From positions 1 through 64,000 of the forward strand of contig JBGPOS010000003.1 of assembly GCA_041488155.1 (NCBI GenBank): DNA of 64,000 nucleotides, given 5' to 3'. Source of the stretch: JBGPOS01 sp041488155 (GTDB lineage Bacteria; Chloroflexota; Dehalococcoidia; Tepidiformales; Tepidiformaceae). The translations under genes were made by a program, and so were the position numbers. Below the pieces are notes generated by a model that saw only the letters and a list, made by a program, of their open reading frames with translations, made no database searches and was not told the origin of the DNA. Below, one piece after another: positions 1 through 6,970 of the stretch (position 1 is the stretch's first letter; each line of letters begins with the position of its first letter).

Positions 1-39
1 CGCTTGACGGCATCTGAATTTGTACGGAGCAACGGAGCT

Positions 40-927
40 GTGGGACTGAAGAAGTACACGATTATGCTCGGGATTGCTCTGCTCCTGGCGGGGGCTGCAG
101 TGAGCAACAGCCCCACCCGCGCCAGCTTCGTCGATACCTCCGCCCTCAGGGCCACCGCCAACGCCAACAGCCTGCTGGCGCCGACGTTGGGCGTACCCAC
201 CACCTCGGGACTCGGACCCAGCACCGTCGTCAGCCTCGCCTGGACGAAGCCAGCGGGGGACTTCGCCACCCAGTGGCGGGTGTTCTTCACGGCAGGCGCC
301 TGCCCCCAGAGCTTTGGCGCCCCGGCGACGACCGTCGCCGTGACCTCAGCGAACGTCAGCCCCGGCGTGTCGAGCGGCCCGGTCTGTTTCGGGGTGAGGG
401 GCAAGTTCCAGAACTGGCTCTCGCCACTGAGCAACCTGCGCCAGGTGAACATCCAGGCAGCCAGCAGCATGCTCTTCCTCCGGAACATCTCGTCGGGGAT
501 CATCGCCGCTTGCACCCAGCTGCCGGCCCTAACCCTGGCGACCGGCACTGCCGGGAGCAGTGTCACCGTGGTCGGGAACAGCAACTGCCCCATGACCGCA
601 TTCTTCGCGGCGAACGGGCAAGGCCTCAACACGATCGACCCGGGCACGTACTCCGTCACCCTGACACGACTCGACGCTGGGCCCGCGTCACTAAACCTGC
701 GCCTGGGGACGGTCAACTCGTCTGGAATTTTCAGCGAGCTGGCGAGCACTGGTTCATTCACCACGTTTGGCCCAGGAACCGACACCCGCACGATCAGCCT
801 TGGTGGCGCGCCGATCGCGCTCTCGGCCAGCAAGGTGTTCGCGATCTGGGTCGAGAACGCCAGCGGCCCGGACATCATCGTCGCGACTGACGGAACGTCG
901 TTCGTGACGGGCCCGGTCCATCCATGA
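40..927 (+). CDS. Secreted surface protein with SipW-type signal
   Basis: The N-terminus reads as a basic start, a hydrophobic stretch (IMLGIALLLAGAAVS) and then ASFVDTSA with small, Asn-rich residues. That layout is typical of SipW-dependent signal peptides of camelysin/TasA-like proteins. The rest (about residues 50-295) is Ser/Thr/Gly-rich and beta-strand-like; an early part resembles an Fn3 repeat (VSLAWTKP) and it holds a few Cys. I chose GTG at 40 because GGAG lies about 10 nt upstream; TTG at 4 or ATG at 64 in the same frame are alternatives. The stop overlaps the next gene by 4 nt, and a SipW-like peptidase is third in line, which supports export by that peptidase. The function of the mature protein is unknown. 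Confidence 0.55.
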   Translation: MGLKKYTIMLGIALLLAGAAVSNSPTRASFVDTSALRATANANSLLAPTLGVPTTSGLGPSTVVSLAWTKPAGDFATQWRVFFTAGACPQSFGAPATTVAVTSANVSPGVSSGPVCFGVRGKFQNWLSPLSNLRQVNIQAASSMLFLRNISSGIIAACTQLPALTLATGTAGSSVTVVGNSNCPMTAFFAANGQGLNTIDPGTYSVTLTRLDAGPASLNLRLGTVNSSGIFSELASTGSFTTFGPGTDTRTISLGGAPIALSASKVFAIWVENASGPDIIVATDGTSFVTGPVHP

Positions 928-1904
928 GCAACGCGCTCGCGTTCGGGCGTGCCGGGCTTCGCCGCCTGGGCCTCCTCCTGTCAGCGACCGGGCTCGTCCT
1001 CGTCGTGACCGTGGCGCTGACCGGGGGCCCTCCGGGACGATTCGTGGGCCGCGCCTCGGCTCTCGCCGGCGACCCCCACCTCGAGATAGCCCCCGGCGGC
1101 TCGAGCAGCTGGGGCGTCGCGGTGTCCGGCGTATGGGTGATGCAGAACGTCCTGCCCGGCGAGAGCCTCGGCGCCGGTGTGCAACTGCGGACAGTTGGTC
1201 TCACCGACCCGGCCGGTGCGCGCCTCAGGGTCAGCGCTGACTACGACTCGACGTTCGACGGCAACGCCCTGGCGAGCCGCATCTTCATCACCGAGATGAG
1301 CATGGGAGGCCAGTCTCTGCTCGGGTCGTGGCCGCCGGTATGCCAGCCGCTCGGCCAGCTCTCGATACGGGACCTGAAGAACTGCCTGAACTTCCCCTCG
1401 CTGCCACCACCGCCGGGCGGTGCAGGCACGCTCTTCGCGATGACGCTGCAGTTCGATCCCACCGCCGGGAACGAGCTGCAGGGGGTCAGCAGCGGGCCGT
1501 TCACGATCCTGTTCACCCTGGCGGGCGACGACCAGACGCCAGCCCCGACGGCGACGCCCACGCGCCAGCCGATCGAGATACCAACTCCCCCGCGGACGAC
1601 TTTCCCGCCTACATTGATCCCGACCCCGACCTTCACCTCGACGCCGACATTCACGTCGACTCCGCAGCCGGGCGCGCCGTCGCCGACCGTGCCGATCGAC
1701 GTCACGCAGGGCGCGCGCACGCCGGGTCCGGGACCGGGAGGCCCGACGCCGGCGGCCCCGAACACCGGCACGAACGCCTACATCCGCGGCGGAGGCCCCG
1801 ACTTCTTCTCCTTCATGGGCGTTGCGGGCGCGCTCTGTCTTATCGGGGGCATCAGCCTGGTCGTCCTTGGAGGGCGGAGGGAACCCGAGGGTGAGGCAGA
1901 GTAA
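924..1904 (+). CDS. Membrane-anchored SipW-substrate-like protein
   Basis: A 326-residue exported protein. Residues 1-45 form a signal peptide (RRLGLLLSATGLVLVVTVAL). Residues 50-195 form a beta-rich domain starting LEIAPGGSSSWGV and including NVLPGESL, which resembles the TasA/camelysin fold seen behind SipW signals. A Pro/Thr-rich spacer (about 205-285) follows, then a transmembrane helix (FSFMGVAGALCLIGGISLVV) and a charged tail RREPEGEAE. This is a wall- or membrane-tethered architecture without an LPXTG motif. Its start overlaps the previous stop (ATGA), so the two are probably translationally coupled. A structural or matrix role is inferred from the family only. Confidence 0.6.
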   Translation: MSNALAFGRAGLRRLGLLLSATGLVLVVTVALTGGPPGRFVGRASALAGDPHLEIAPGGSSSWGVAVSGVWVMQNVLPGESLGAGVQLRTVGLTDPAGARLRVSADYDSTFDGNALASRIFITEMSMGGQSLLGSWPPVCQPLGQLSIRDLKNCLNFPSLPPPPGGAGTLFAMTLQFDPTAGNELQGVSSGPFTILFTLAGDDQTPAPTATPTRQPIEIPTPPRTTFPPTLIPTPTFTSTPTFTSTPQPGAPSPTVPIDVTQGARTPGPGPGGPTPAAPNTGTNAYIRGGGPDFFSFMGVAGALCLIGGISLVVLGGRREPEGEAE

Positions 1905-1937
1905 GTTGCCACCGGCCCGCGGCGCAGAGGCTGCGCG

Positions 1938-2624
1938 ATGGCGCGTGTAGCCGGCGTCGACCTCGCGGTCGCACTTCCCCGGCCACGGCTGCCTTTCCGG
2001 CTGCACCTGCCGCGATGGCTTCTCAATGCGCTCGCCTGGATAGCGATCGTCGTTGTGGGCGTGTTCGTGGCCTGCCTCGTGACGGTGGTTGTGGCCCAAC
2101 GGAACTTCGGGTGGCACTTCGACGTAGTCGTCGGCGGGAGCATGGAGCCGACGATCCACCTGGGGAGCGTGGCGATCATCCGCGACATCACGGACCCGAG
2201 CCACCTGCGCGAAGGCGACATCATCACCTACATGGACCCGGTGGCGCAGGGCCGACTCGTCACGCACCGTGTGATTGGCTTCACCGAAGAAGGGGACCTC
2301 CGGACCCAGGGCGACGCCAACGGCAACCCGGACACGGTCCCGGTGCCGCTCGAAAACGTCCGTGGGGAATACCTCCTGTCGATCCCGAAGGTCGGGTTCC
2401 TGCTTCACTGGATAACGAGCGAGAACGGGTACCTCATCCTTATCGGGGTGCCGGGGGTGCTGGTTGTGTCGTGGGAGCTGGCGACGCTGTTCGCCAACTG
2501 GCGTGGGGTGAGGCGCGAGCGGCGGAAACAGAAGCGGGCAGGTCCGCCGGTCGGGGTCGAACTGCTGGCGTCGCGGCTGAAGCCGCAACGCTCCCGCTCG
2601 GTCGATGCGAAAGGAGCGAGCTGA
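1938..2624 (+). CDS. sipW: Signal peptidase I, SipW/Sec11-like
   Basis: Membrane-bound signal peptidase that cleaves signal peptides on the outer face of the membrane. A transmembrane helix spans about residues 30-52, followed by the catalytic Ser68 in GGSMEPT. His110 in LVTHRVIG stands where the bacterial LepB type has a Lys, marking the ER/archaeal/SipW (S26B) class; the GDAN motif (Asp126) and Asp132 complete the pattern. A second hydrophobic helix lies at about 168-190. It sits directly behind two exported proteins with SipW-like signals, so they are its likely dedicated substrates. The stop overlaps the next start (TGATG). Confidence 0.9.
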   Translation: MARVAGVDLAVALPRPRLPFRLHLPRWLLNALAWIAIVVVGVFVACLVTVVVAQRNFGWHFDVVVGGSMEPTIHLGSVAIIRDITDPSHLREGDIITYMDPVAQGRLVTHRVIGFTEEGDLRTQGDANGNPDTVPVPLENVRGEYLLSIPKVGFLLHWITSENGYLILIGVPGVLVVSWELATLFANWRGVRRERRKQKRAGPPVGVELLASRLKPQRSRSVDAKGAS

Positions 2625-3031
2625 TGCATGAAGCGGACAAGGTAGTTTCGCTGGGCGCATTGAGTTTTCGATTCGTCCAGGCGGGGCACACCGAGCTGTC
2701 GCCGATCAAGGCCATTCCGCTGCGAGAGTTCGACGGGACCGAGATGGCGCTTGCGCTCGAGGAGGGCTGTAGCTTCCTGATCGTGGATCATCGGTCGGAC
2801 CCGGAAGGAGCGGGTGTCTGCCGGGTCGAACTGTGGGAGTCGGTCACGGTGGCGGAATCCGGGCCTGTACCGCTTCTGGCCGTATGCGACTCTCCGACAG
2901 ATCGCCGGGCGACGTTCCGCGCGGAGAACCTGCGGGAACTCGTGGCTCATCTACGCCGCCAGGCGACCCTCCTGTGCGATGGCGAAGCAGAGTCTCCAGA
3001 CTCTCGCAGTCCTGGACGTTTGAGCCGTTAA
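2624..3031 (+). CDS. Hypothetical protein, last gene of the sipW cluster
   Basis: A 135-residue soluble protein that I do not recognise. It has no signal peptide or membrane helix; residues 1-75 look like alternating strands (FRFVQAG, CSFLIVD, CRVELWE) and the C-terminus is an Arg-rich helix. ATG at 2624 overlaps the sipW stop, and AAGGAG lies 8-13 nt upstream, so translation is probably coupled to sipW. The context suggests an accessory role in making or anchoring the exported proteins, but nothing in the sequence proves it. Confidence 0.6.
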   Translation: MHEADKVVSLGALSFRFVQAGHTELSPIKAIPLREFDGTEMALALEEGCSFLIVDHRSDPEGAGVCRVELWESVTVAESGPVPLLAVCDSPTDRRATFRAENLRELVAHLRRQATLLCDGEAESPDSRSPGRLSR

Positions 3032-3054
3032 CTGAGCGTTAAAAGGTCGCTCAT
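3027..3054 (+). promoter_or_regulatory. Possible Pho box upstream of pstS
   Basis: GTTAAC (3027), GTTAAA (3038) and GCTCAT (3049) are spaced exactly 11 nt apart, with a further GTTAGC at 3058. Direct hexamers with an 11-nt period are the layout bound by PhoP/PhoB-type regulators. The match is approximate, the third unit is weak, and the first overlaps the preceding stop codon. Confidence 0.35.
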
Positions 3055-3065
3055 AGCGTTAGCCC

Positions 3066-3084
3066 TGAGGCGCGTTGCGCCTCA
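3066..3084 (+). terminator. Perfect 8-bp hairpin before pstS
   Basis: TGAGGCGC and GCGCCTCA are perfect inverted arms around a 3-nt loop, 26 nt before the pstS start. No T-run follows, so it may end the sipW transcript weakly or be a 5' UTR stem of the pstS mRNA. Confidence 0.4.
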
Positions 3085-3110
3085 AACATCACGGAAAAGG
3101 ATCTTCATTC

Positions 3111-4280
3111 ATGCGTATGCTCTGGCTGACCCGTGCCCGGTTGTTGCCGCTGATGGTGGCGGGCCTTTCGATCGCCTTGCTGGTAACGGCTGCCTGCGGC
3201 GGGGATGACGACAACACGGCAAACCCCAGTGCCACGACAGCGGCGACGACGGGACCAGGGACGCCCTCGGCCATCCCGGCGAACGTGGGAAAGAACGACA
3301 GGGCAGACATCACGGGCGCCGGCGCGACCTTCCCGGCTCCGCTCTACCAGGCCTGGTTCGACGACTACAACAAGAAGGTCGCGAGCGGGGTCAAGATTAA
3401 CTACCAGAGCATCGGTTCCGGTGGCGGTGTCCAGCAGTTTACGGCCGGGACCGTCGACTTCGGCGCTTCCGACGCCCCCATGAGCGATGACGAACTGAAG
3501 GCGGCGGGCGCCGGCGCGCAGCACATCCCGATGGTGCTCGGCTCGGTCGTCGTGACCTATCAGATCGATGGCGTCAACCAGGCCATCAAGCTGGATGGCG
3601 ACATCGTGGCGAAGATCTACCTCGGGACCATCAAGAAGTGGAGCGACCCGGCGCTGGCCGCGCTCAACCCCGGAGTGAAATTCCCCGACAAGGACATCAA
3701 CGTCGCCTACCGTTCGGACGGGTCCGGGACGAGCTTCGTGTTCACCGATTGGTTGACGAAAGTGAGCGCCGACTGGAAGGCGAAGGTTGGCACTTCGAAG
3801 AACCCGAACTGGCCGGCCGGACAGGGCGGCAAAGGCAACGAGGGCGTGACCACCGTTGTGAAGCAGACGCCGAACTCAATCGGCTACGTGGAGCTCTCGT
3901 ACGCGACGATTAACAAGCTTCGGTTTGCTGACATCAAGAACAAGGCCGGGAAGTTCGTCACGCCATCCATCGATTCGACGAGCGCGGCGGCCGCCGGTGT
4001 TTCGATTCCTGACGACTACCGCGTCTCGATCACGGATGCGAGTGGCGACACGGCGTACCCCGATGCGAGCATCACCTACCTGCTGGTCCGCAAGAGCTAC
4101 GACAGCTGCTCGAAGGCGAAGCCGCTTATCAACATGCTCTGGTGGGCGTTCCACGACCCGGGGGCGCTGGCGACGACAAAAGAGCTGTTCTACGCCCCGA
4201 TCCCGGCGAACCTCCTGCCAAGGGTCGAAGCGACCCTGAAGAGCATCACCTGCGAAGGCAAGCCCATCCTCGGGCAGTAG
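3111..4280 (+). CDS. pstS: Phosphate-binding lipoprotein PstS
   Basis: Substrate-binding protein of the high-affinity phosphate ABC transporter, exported and lipid-anchored. The signal peptide ends in the lipobox VTAAC (residues 25-29). A Thr/Ala-rich linker follows, then the PstS fold with GAGATFPAPLYQAWF, SGGGVQQF and the phosphate-loop region SDGSGTSFVF. The 389-residue length is normal. ATG 3111 is preceded by AAAAGGA 9 nt upstream; an in-frame TTG at 3075 is less likely. No pstCAB or phoU follow, so the permease genes must lie elsewhere. An 11-nt-spaced direct repeat upstream suggests phosphate control, and a strong terminator follows. Confidence 0.95.
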   Translation: MRMLWLTRARLLPLMVAGLSIALLVTAACGGDDDNTANPSATTAATTGPGTPSAIPANVGKNDRADITGAGATFPAPLYQAWFDDYNKKVASGVKINYQSIGSGGGVQQFTAGTVDFGASDAPMSDDELKAAGAGAQHIPMVLGSVVVTYQIDGVNQAIKLDGDIVAKIYLGTIKKWSDPALAALNPGVKFPDKDINVAYRSDGSGTSFVFTDWLTKVSADWKAKVGTSKNPNWPAGQGGKGNEGVTTVVKQTPNSIGYVELSYATINKLRFADIKNKAGKFVTPSIDSTSAAAAGVSIPDDYRVSITDASGDTAYPDASITYLLVRKSYDSCSKAKPLINMLWWAFHDPGALATTKELFYAPIPANLLPRVEATLKSITCEGKPILGQ

Positions 4281-4320
4281 CCTCGCACAACTACGCCGCG
4301 CGTGGCACGAGAGACGCAAG

Positions 4321-4360
4321 CGAGGGCCAGCTCCGGAGACGAGCTGGCCCTCGTACTTTT
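4321..4360 (+). terminator. Rho-independent terminator of pstS
   Basis: A perfect 13-bp stem (4321-4333 with 4341-4353) around a 7-nt loop, followed by TACTTTT. This is a strong intrinsic terminator for the + strand, 40 nt after the pstS stop. Confidence 0.85.
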
Positions 4361-4402
4361 CGCGACCGGGCGGGCTGTAGAATACCCGCAGGAGTGTCCG
4401 TC

Positions 4403-5809
4403 ATGTCCGAAGCAGCACCTCGTCCGGATGGGGAAAGCCCGCGTAGTACGTTCCCCGCCGTCTCCCGTCCTGCGGAACGAGCCGAAGCGGCCCGCCGTCG
4501 TGGCGCCTACCCGTATCGCTTCCCACGCGACGCGCGCCGCCTCGGGGGTAAGTACGGTGTCGAAGAGAACCGTCGCCGGCTGCTTCGCTACTTCTACTTC
4601 GAGCGCCGCCTGGCGCAGGCGCTGGGCGCCTGGACGATGGCCATCGCCGAGTTCGAAGTGTCGGTGGAGAGCGGCCGGCACATCTTCTATCACGCGGACG
4701 CCGCGCGAACCCTGCGCGAGCGCCTGAGCGAACAGGAGATGCGGCTCGAGCGCATCGACGCCTTCAGGGATGCCGACATCGACCGTTTCATCGAGGAGCT
4801 GCTGCTGGCGGCAGACACGCCAGAGCTGCTCGCAGGTGTGCACCAGGTGGCCGGTCCGGCCCTCGCCGTCGCCTATCGCCAGCACATCGAGGACACAGAT
4901 CCGGTCACCGACGCGCCGACGATCCGGGCCCTGCGCCGGATCCTCGTCGACTACGAGCCGATGCTCACATGGGGCGAGGGCGCGGTGGATGCCTACATCG
5001 AAGGCGGCATCGACGAAGCTCGCCTGGCTGGCTGGCGCTGGCACCTTCAGCGCGTGCTCGGAAGCATCGGCGGCGTTTCCGCCTCGGATGCGAAGAACCC
5101 TGAGCCTGTCGAGATGCGGCGTGACTCCGCGACGTTTGCGCGGGCCACCATCCCCGCCCGCGACGCCCGGTTCACCACCTTTGACAACACCGGCGACTAC
5201 GACAAGGCGGATGGACAGCCGCGGTTCACACCCCACACCTACGAGGCGTGGCGTCTCGTGTTTCTTCGCACGCAGCGAGATGAAGTGGACGCGATCGAGG
5301 CGTTTGGGACGCTGCTCTGGGACATCCGCTTCACCGATTTCGATGCCGAGTATCACCTCGCCCGGATCACCTGGGACGAGTCGCGCCACACGGAGATCGG
5401 TCACCGCGCCCTGGCCGCAGCTGGCTACGATCCGTGGGAGTTGCCCAACCGCCTCGCGCCCTCGATTTGCCGAGGCGACATCGAACCTGAGTATTCGATG
5501 GCTCAGATCAACCTCTTCGGCGAAGTCGGGATCATGAAGACCATCGGAGGCCTGATTGACCGTGCGCGGGAGCGCGACGATTCGCTCGTCGCCCATCTCG
5601 CGGACTTCATCCGCGCCGACGAACGGACACACGTGAGGAAGGGCCAGCAGATCCTTCGCTCGATGACGGACATGAGCATGCAAGACCTGGAGTTGAAGAC
5701 GCGCGAATTGTTCACCGAGTGCCTGATCGGACTTGGCGCGATCCCGGCCGAAGGAGAATCCCTTCAGGTGCTTTCGCGCGAGGAGATCGAGCGGCTGGTG
5801 GGTGAGTAG
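4403..5809 (+). CDS. Ferritin-like (DUF455-type) protein
   Basis: A 468-residue, mostly helical protein. The C-terminal half carries paired carboxylate/His motifs of a ferritin-like di-metal helical bundle: DAIEAFGTLLWD, DESRHTEIGHRAL, EVGIMKTIGGL and RADERTHVRKGQ. The N-terminal half is also helical but has no obvious metal ligands. It could be a di-iron oxidase or oxygenase; the substrate is unknown. ATG 4403 has GGAG 8 nt upstream and a TAGAAT-like -10 at about 4379. It stands alone between a terminator and a convergent regulator. Confidence 0.65.
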   Translation: MSEAAPRPDGESPRSTFPAVSRPAERAEAARRRGAYPYRFPRDARRLGGKYGVEENRRRLLRYFYFERRLAQALGAWTMAIAEFEVSVESGRHIFYHADAARTLRERLSEQEMRLERIDAFRDADIDRFIEELLLAADTPELLAGVHQVAGPALAVAYRQHIEDTDPVTDAPTIRALRRILVDYEPMLTWGEGAVDAYIEGGIDEARLAGWRWHLQRVLGSIGGVSASDAKNPEPVEMRRDSATFARATIPARDARFTTFDNTGDYDKADGQPRFTPHTYEAWRLVFLRTQRDEVDAIEAFGTLLWDIRFTDFDAEYHLARITWDESRHTEIGHRALAAAGYDPWELPNRLAPSICRGDIEPEYSMAQINLFGEVGIMKTIGGLIDRARERDDSLVAHLADFIRADERTHVRKGQQILRSMTDMSMQDLELKTRELFTECLIGLGAIPAEGESLQVLSREEIERLVGE

Positions 5810-5824
5810 CCGGCAGTCCGGAGT

Positions 5825-6475
5825 CTAGATCGGGACGATCCCGAGGCGGACGGCGACGGCCACCGCTTCGGTCCGGTTGGAAGCGCCGAGCTTGCCGAGG
5901 ATGGCGCCGACGTGGAAGCGGACCGTGCTCTGGCTGATGTTCAAGCGCTGCGCGATGACTTTGTTCGGAAGGCCGTGGACGAGCAAGCGCAAGACTTCCT
6001 GTTCGCGTTCGCTGAGTTCTGGGGCTTGCGGCTCATCGCGGGGTCGCCGGCGATCCCCACGGACCGTGGCCGCCGCCACGTTCTGGTCCATGACGACGAG
6101 GCCCCGGGCGGCTGCCCGGAGGGCGGCGGCGATGGTGCTGGTATCGGCGTCGCGGAGGAGGTAGCCTCGGCCCGGCGCGTCGTGGTCGAGGTCTCTGAAA
6201 AACGTCGAGTCGGTCCCGATAAAGACGATGGGGAGCTTGTAGGGGAGGCGGTCCAGGGCCTTGACCGAGGCGTCGTCGCGGTCAAGGAGGTCGACGAGCA
6301 TAACGTCGGCCGACTCGCTGCCAAGGGCGCCGTTGACGAAGGGAGTGACGACTTCATCGACGATGATGACCCCGTCGAGGCCATCGAGCATGCTGCGCAA
6401 GCCAACGAGCACGGCGGGACAGCCGCCGAGCACCAGGACGCGGACGGTGGAAGGGCTTTCGGTCGCGATCATCAA
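5825..6475 (-). CDS. NarL/FixJ-family response regulator
   Basis: Two-component response regulator with an N-terminal receiver (about residues 10-125) and a LuxR-type HTH (about 150-212: LSEREQEVLRLLVHGLPNKVIAQRL and STVRFHVGAILGKLG). A candidate phosphoacceptor Asp lies in VMLVDLLD, but the early acidic pair is poorly conserved (VLVLGGCPAVL), so phosphorylation may be atypical. No histidine kinase is adjacent, so it is an orphan in this window. ATG codons at 6475 and 6472 are both possible starts. The unusually A+T-rich 6.5-6.8 kb region lies upstream and could hold its control sites. Confidence 0.85.
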   Translation of the reverse strand: MMIATESPSTVRVLVLGGCPAVLVGLRSMLDGLDGVIIVDEVVTPFVNGALGSESADVMLVDLLDRDDASVKALDRLPYKLPIVFIGTDSTFFRDLDHDAPGRGYLLRDADTSTIAAALRAAARGLVVMDQNVAAATVRGDRRRPRDEPQAPELSEREQEVLRLLVHGLPNKVIAQRLNISQSTVRFHVGAILGKLGASNRTEAVAVAVRLGIVPI

Positions 6476-6970
6476 GCGCTAGTTCGCCTCTCGTTGTGCG
6501 GTGCCGTTCGCCTATACCTGTGTTGCTCGTGGCTAGCTTTGAGGGAGGCGTTGATCTGCTGCGGAGCATACCAATCCGTGCTACCAGATGGCTCCTGTCC
6601 AGATGACTAGGTATGGACTAGATCAATGACTAGCCAAATGCATGAACGAATAGGCGGCAGACAGATGGCAACTGACCATATGACCATATACGTACAGCGG
6701 ATCGACTAACCGTCGCATTGTAAAGCTACCTAAAAGCCTTCAAATCGGTCCTTTCTGGTGCGAAGTGCAACAATTAAGTCGGAACTAAATGTTTTGGAGA
6801 GCTGAACGGAGTTCGGGACCGGAGGATGTTCTGATACGGGTCGGTGTTTACCTGAACTTCACAATGCCGGGCCCCGGAAGGGCCTCCCAGCCTCCGGAGC
6901 CGCCGTGTCGGCACGCTTCCCACGGCATCGCTACGATAGGCGCGGCCCAGATCGGGCCGGGAGGCCGGCG
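6476..6970. other. Non-coding A+T-richer intergenic region
   Basis: About 495 nt without a convincing gene between the divergent regulator and the AGPS-like gene. From about 6590 to 6800 base composition is clearly lower in G+C than the neighbours, with short direct repeats such as GACCATAT twice near 6675 and GACTAG-type motifs near 6604-6630. It probably holds the divergent promoters; a small acquired insert is an alternative. I see no RNA gene fold or conserved peptide in it. Confidence 0.4.

Noticed and set aside
981..2660. 559-codon open frame on the minus strand across the sipW cluster
   Set aside because: Arg/His-rich antisense shadow of three well-supported genes; no family-like motif and no promoter.
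3066..3084. Hairpin as a definite terminator for sipW
   Set aside because: No T-run after the stem; listed only with low confidence as possible end or 5' UTR stem.
4190..5683. 497-codon minus-strand frame opposite the ferritin-like gene
   Set aside because: Composition typical of antisense frames in G+C-rich DNA; the + strand gene has metal motifs and a ribosome site.
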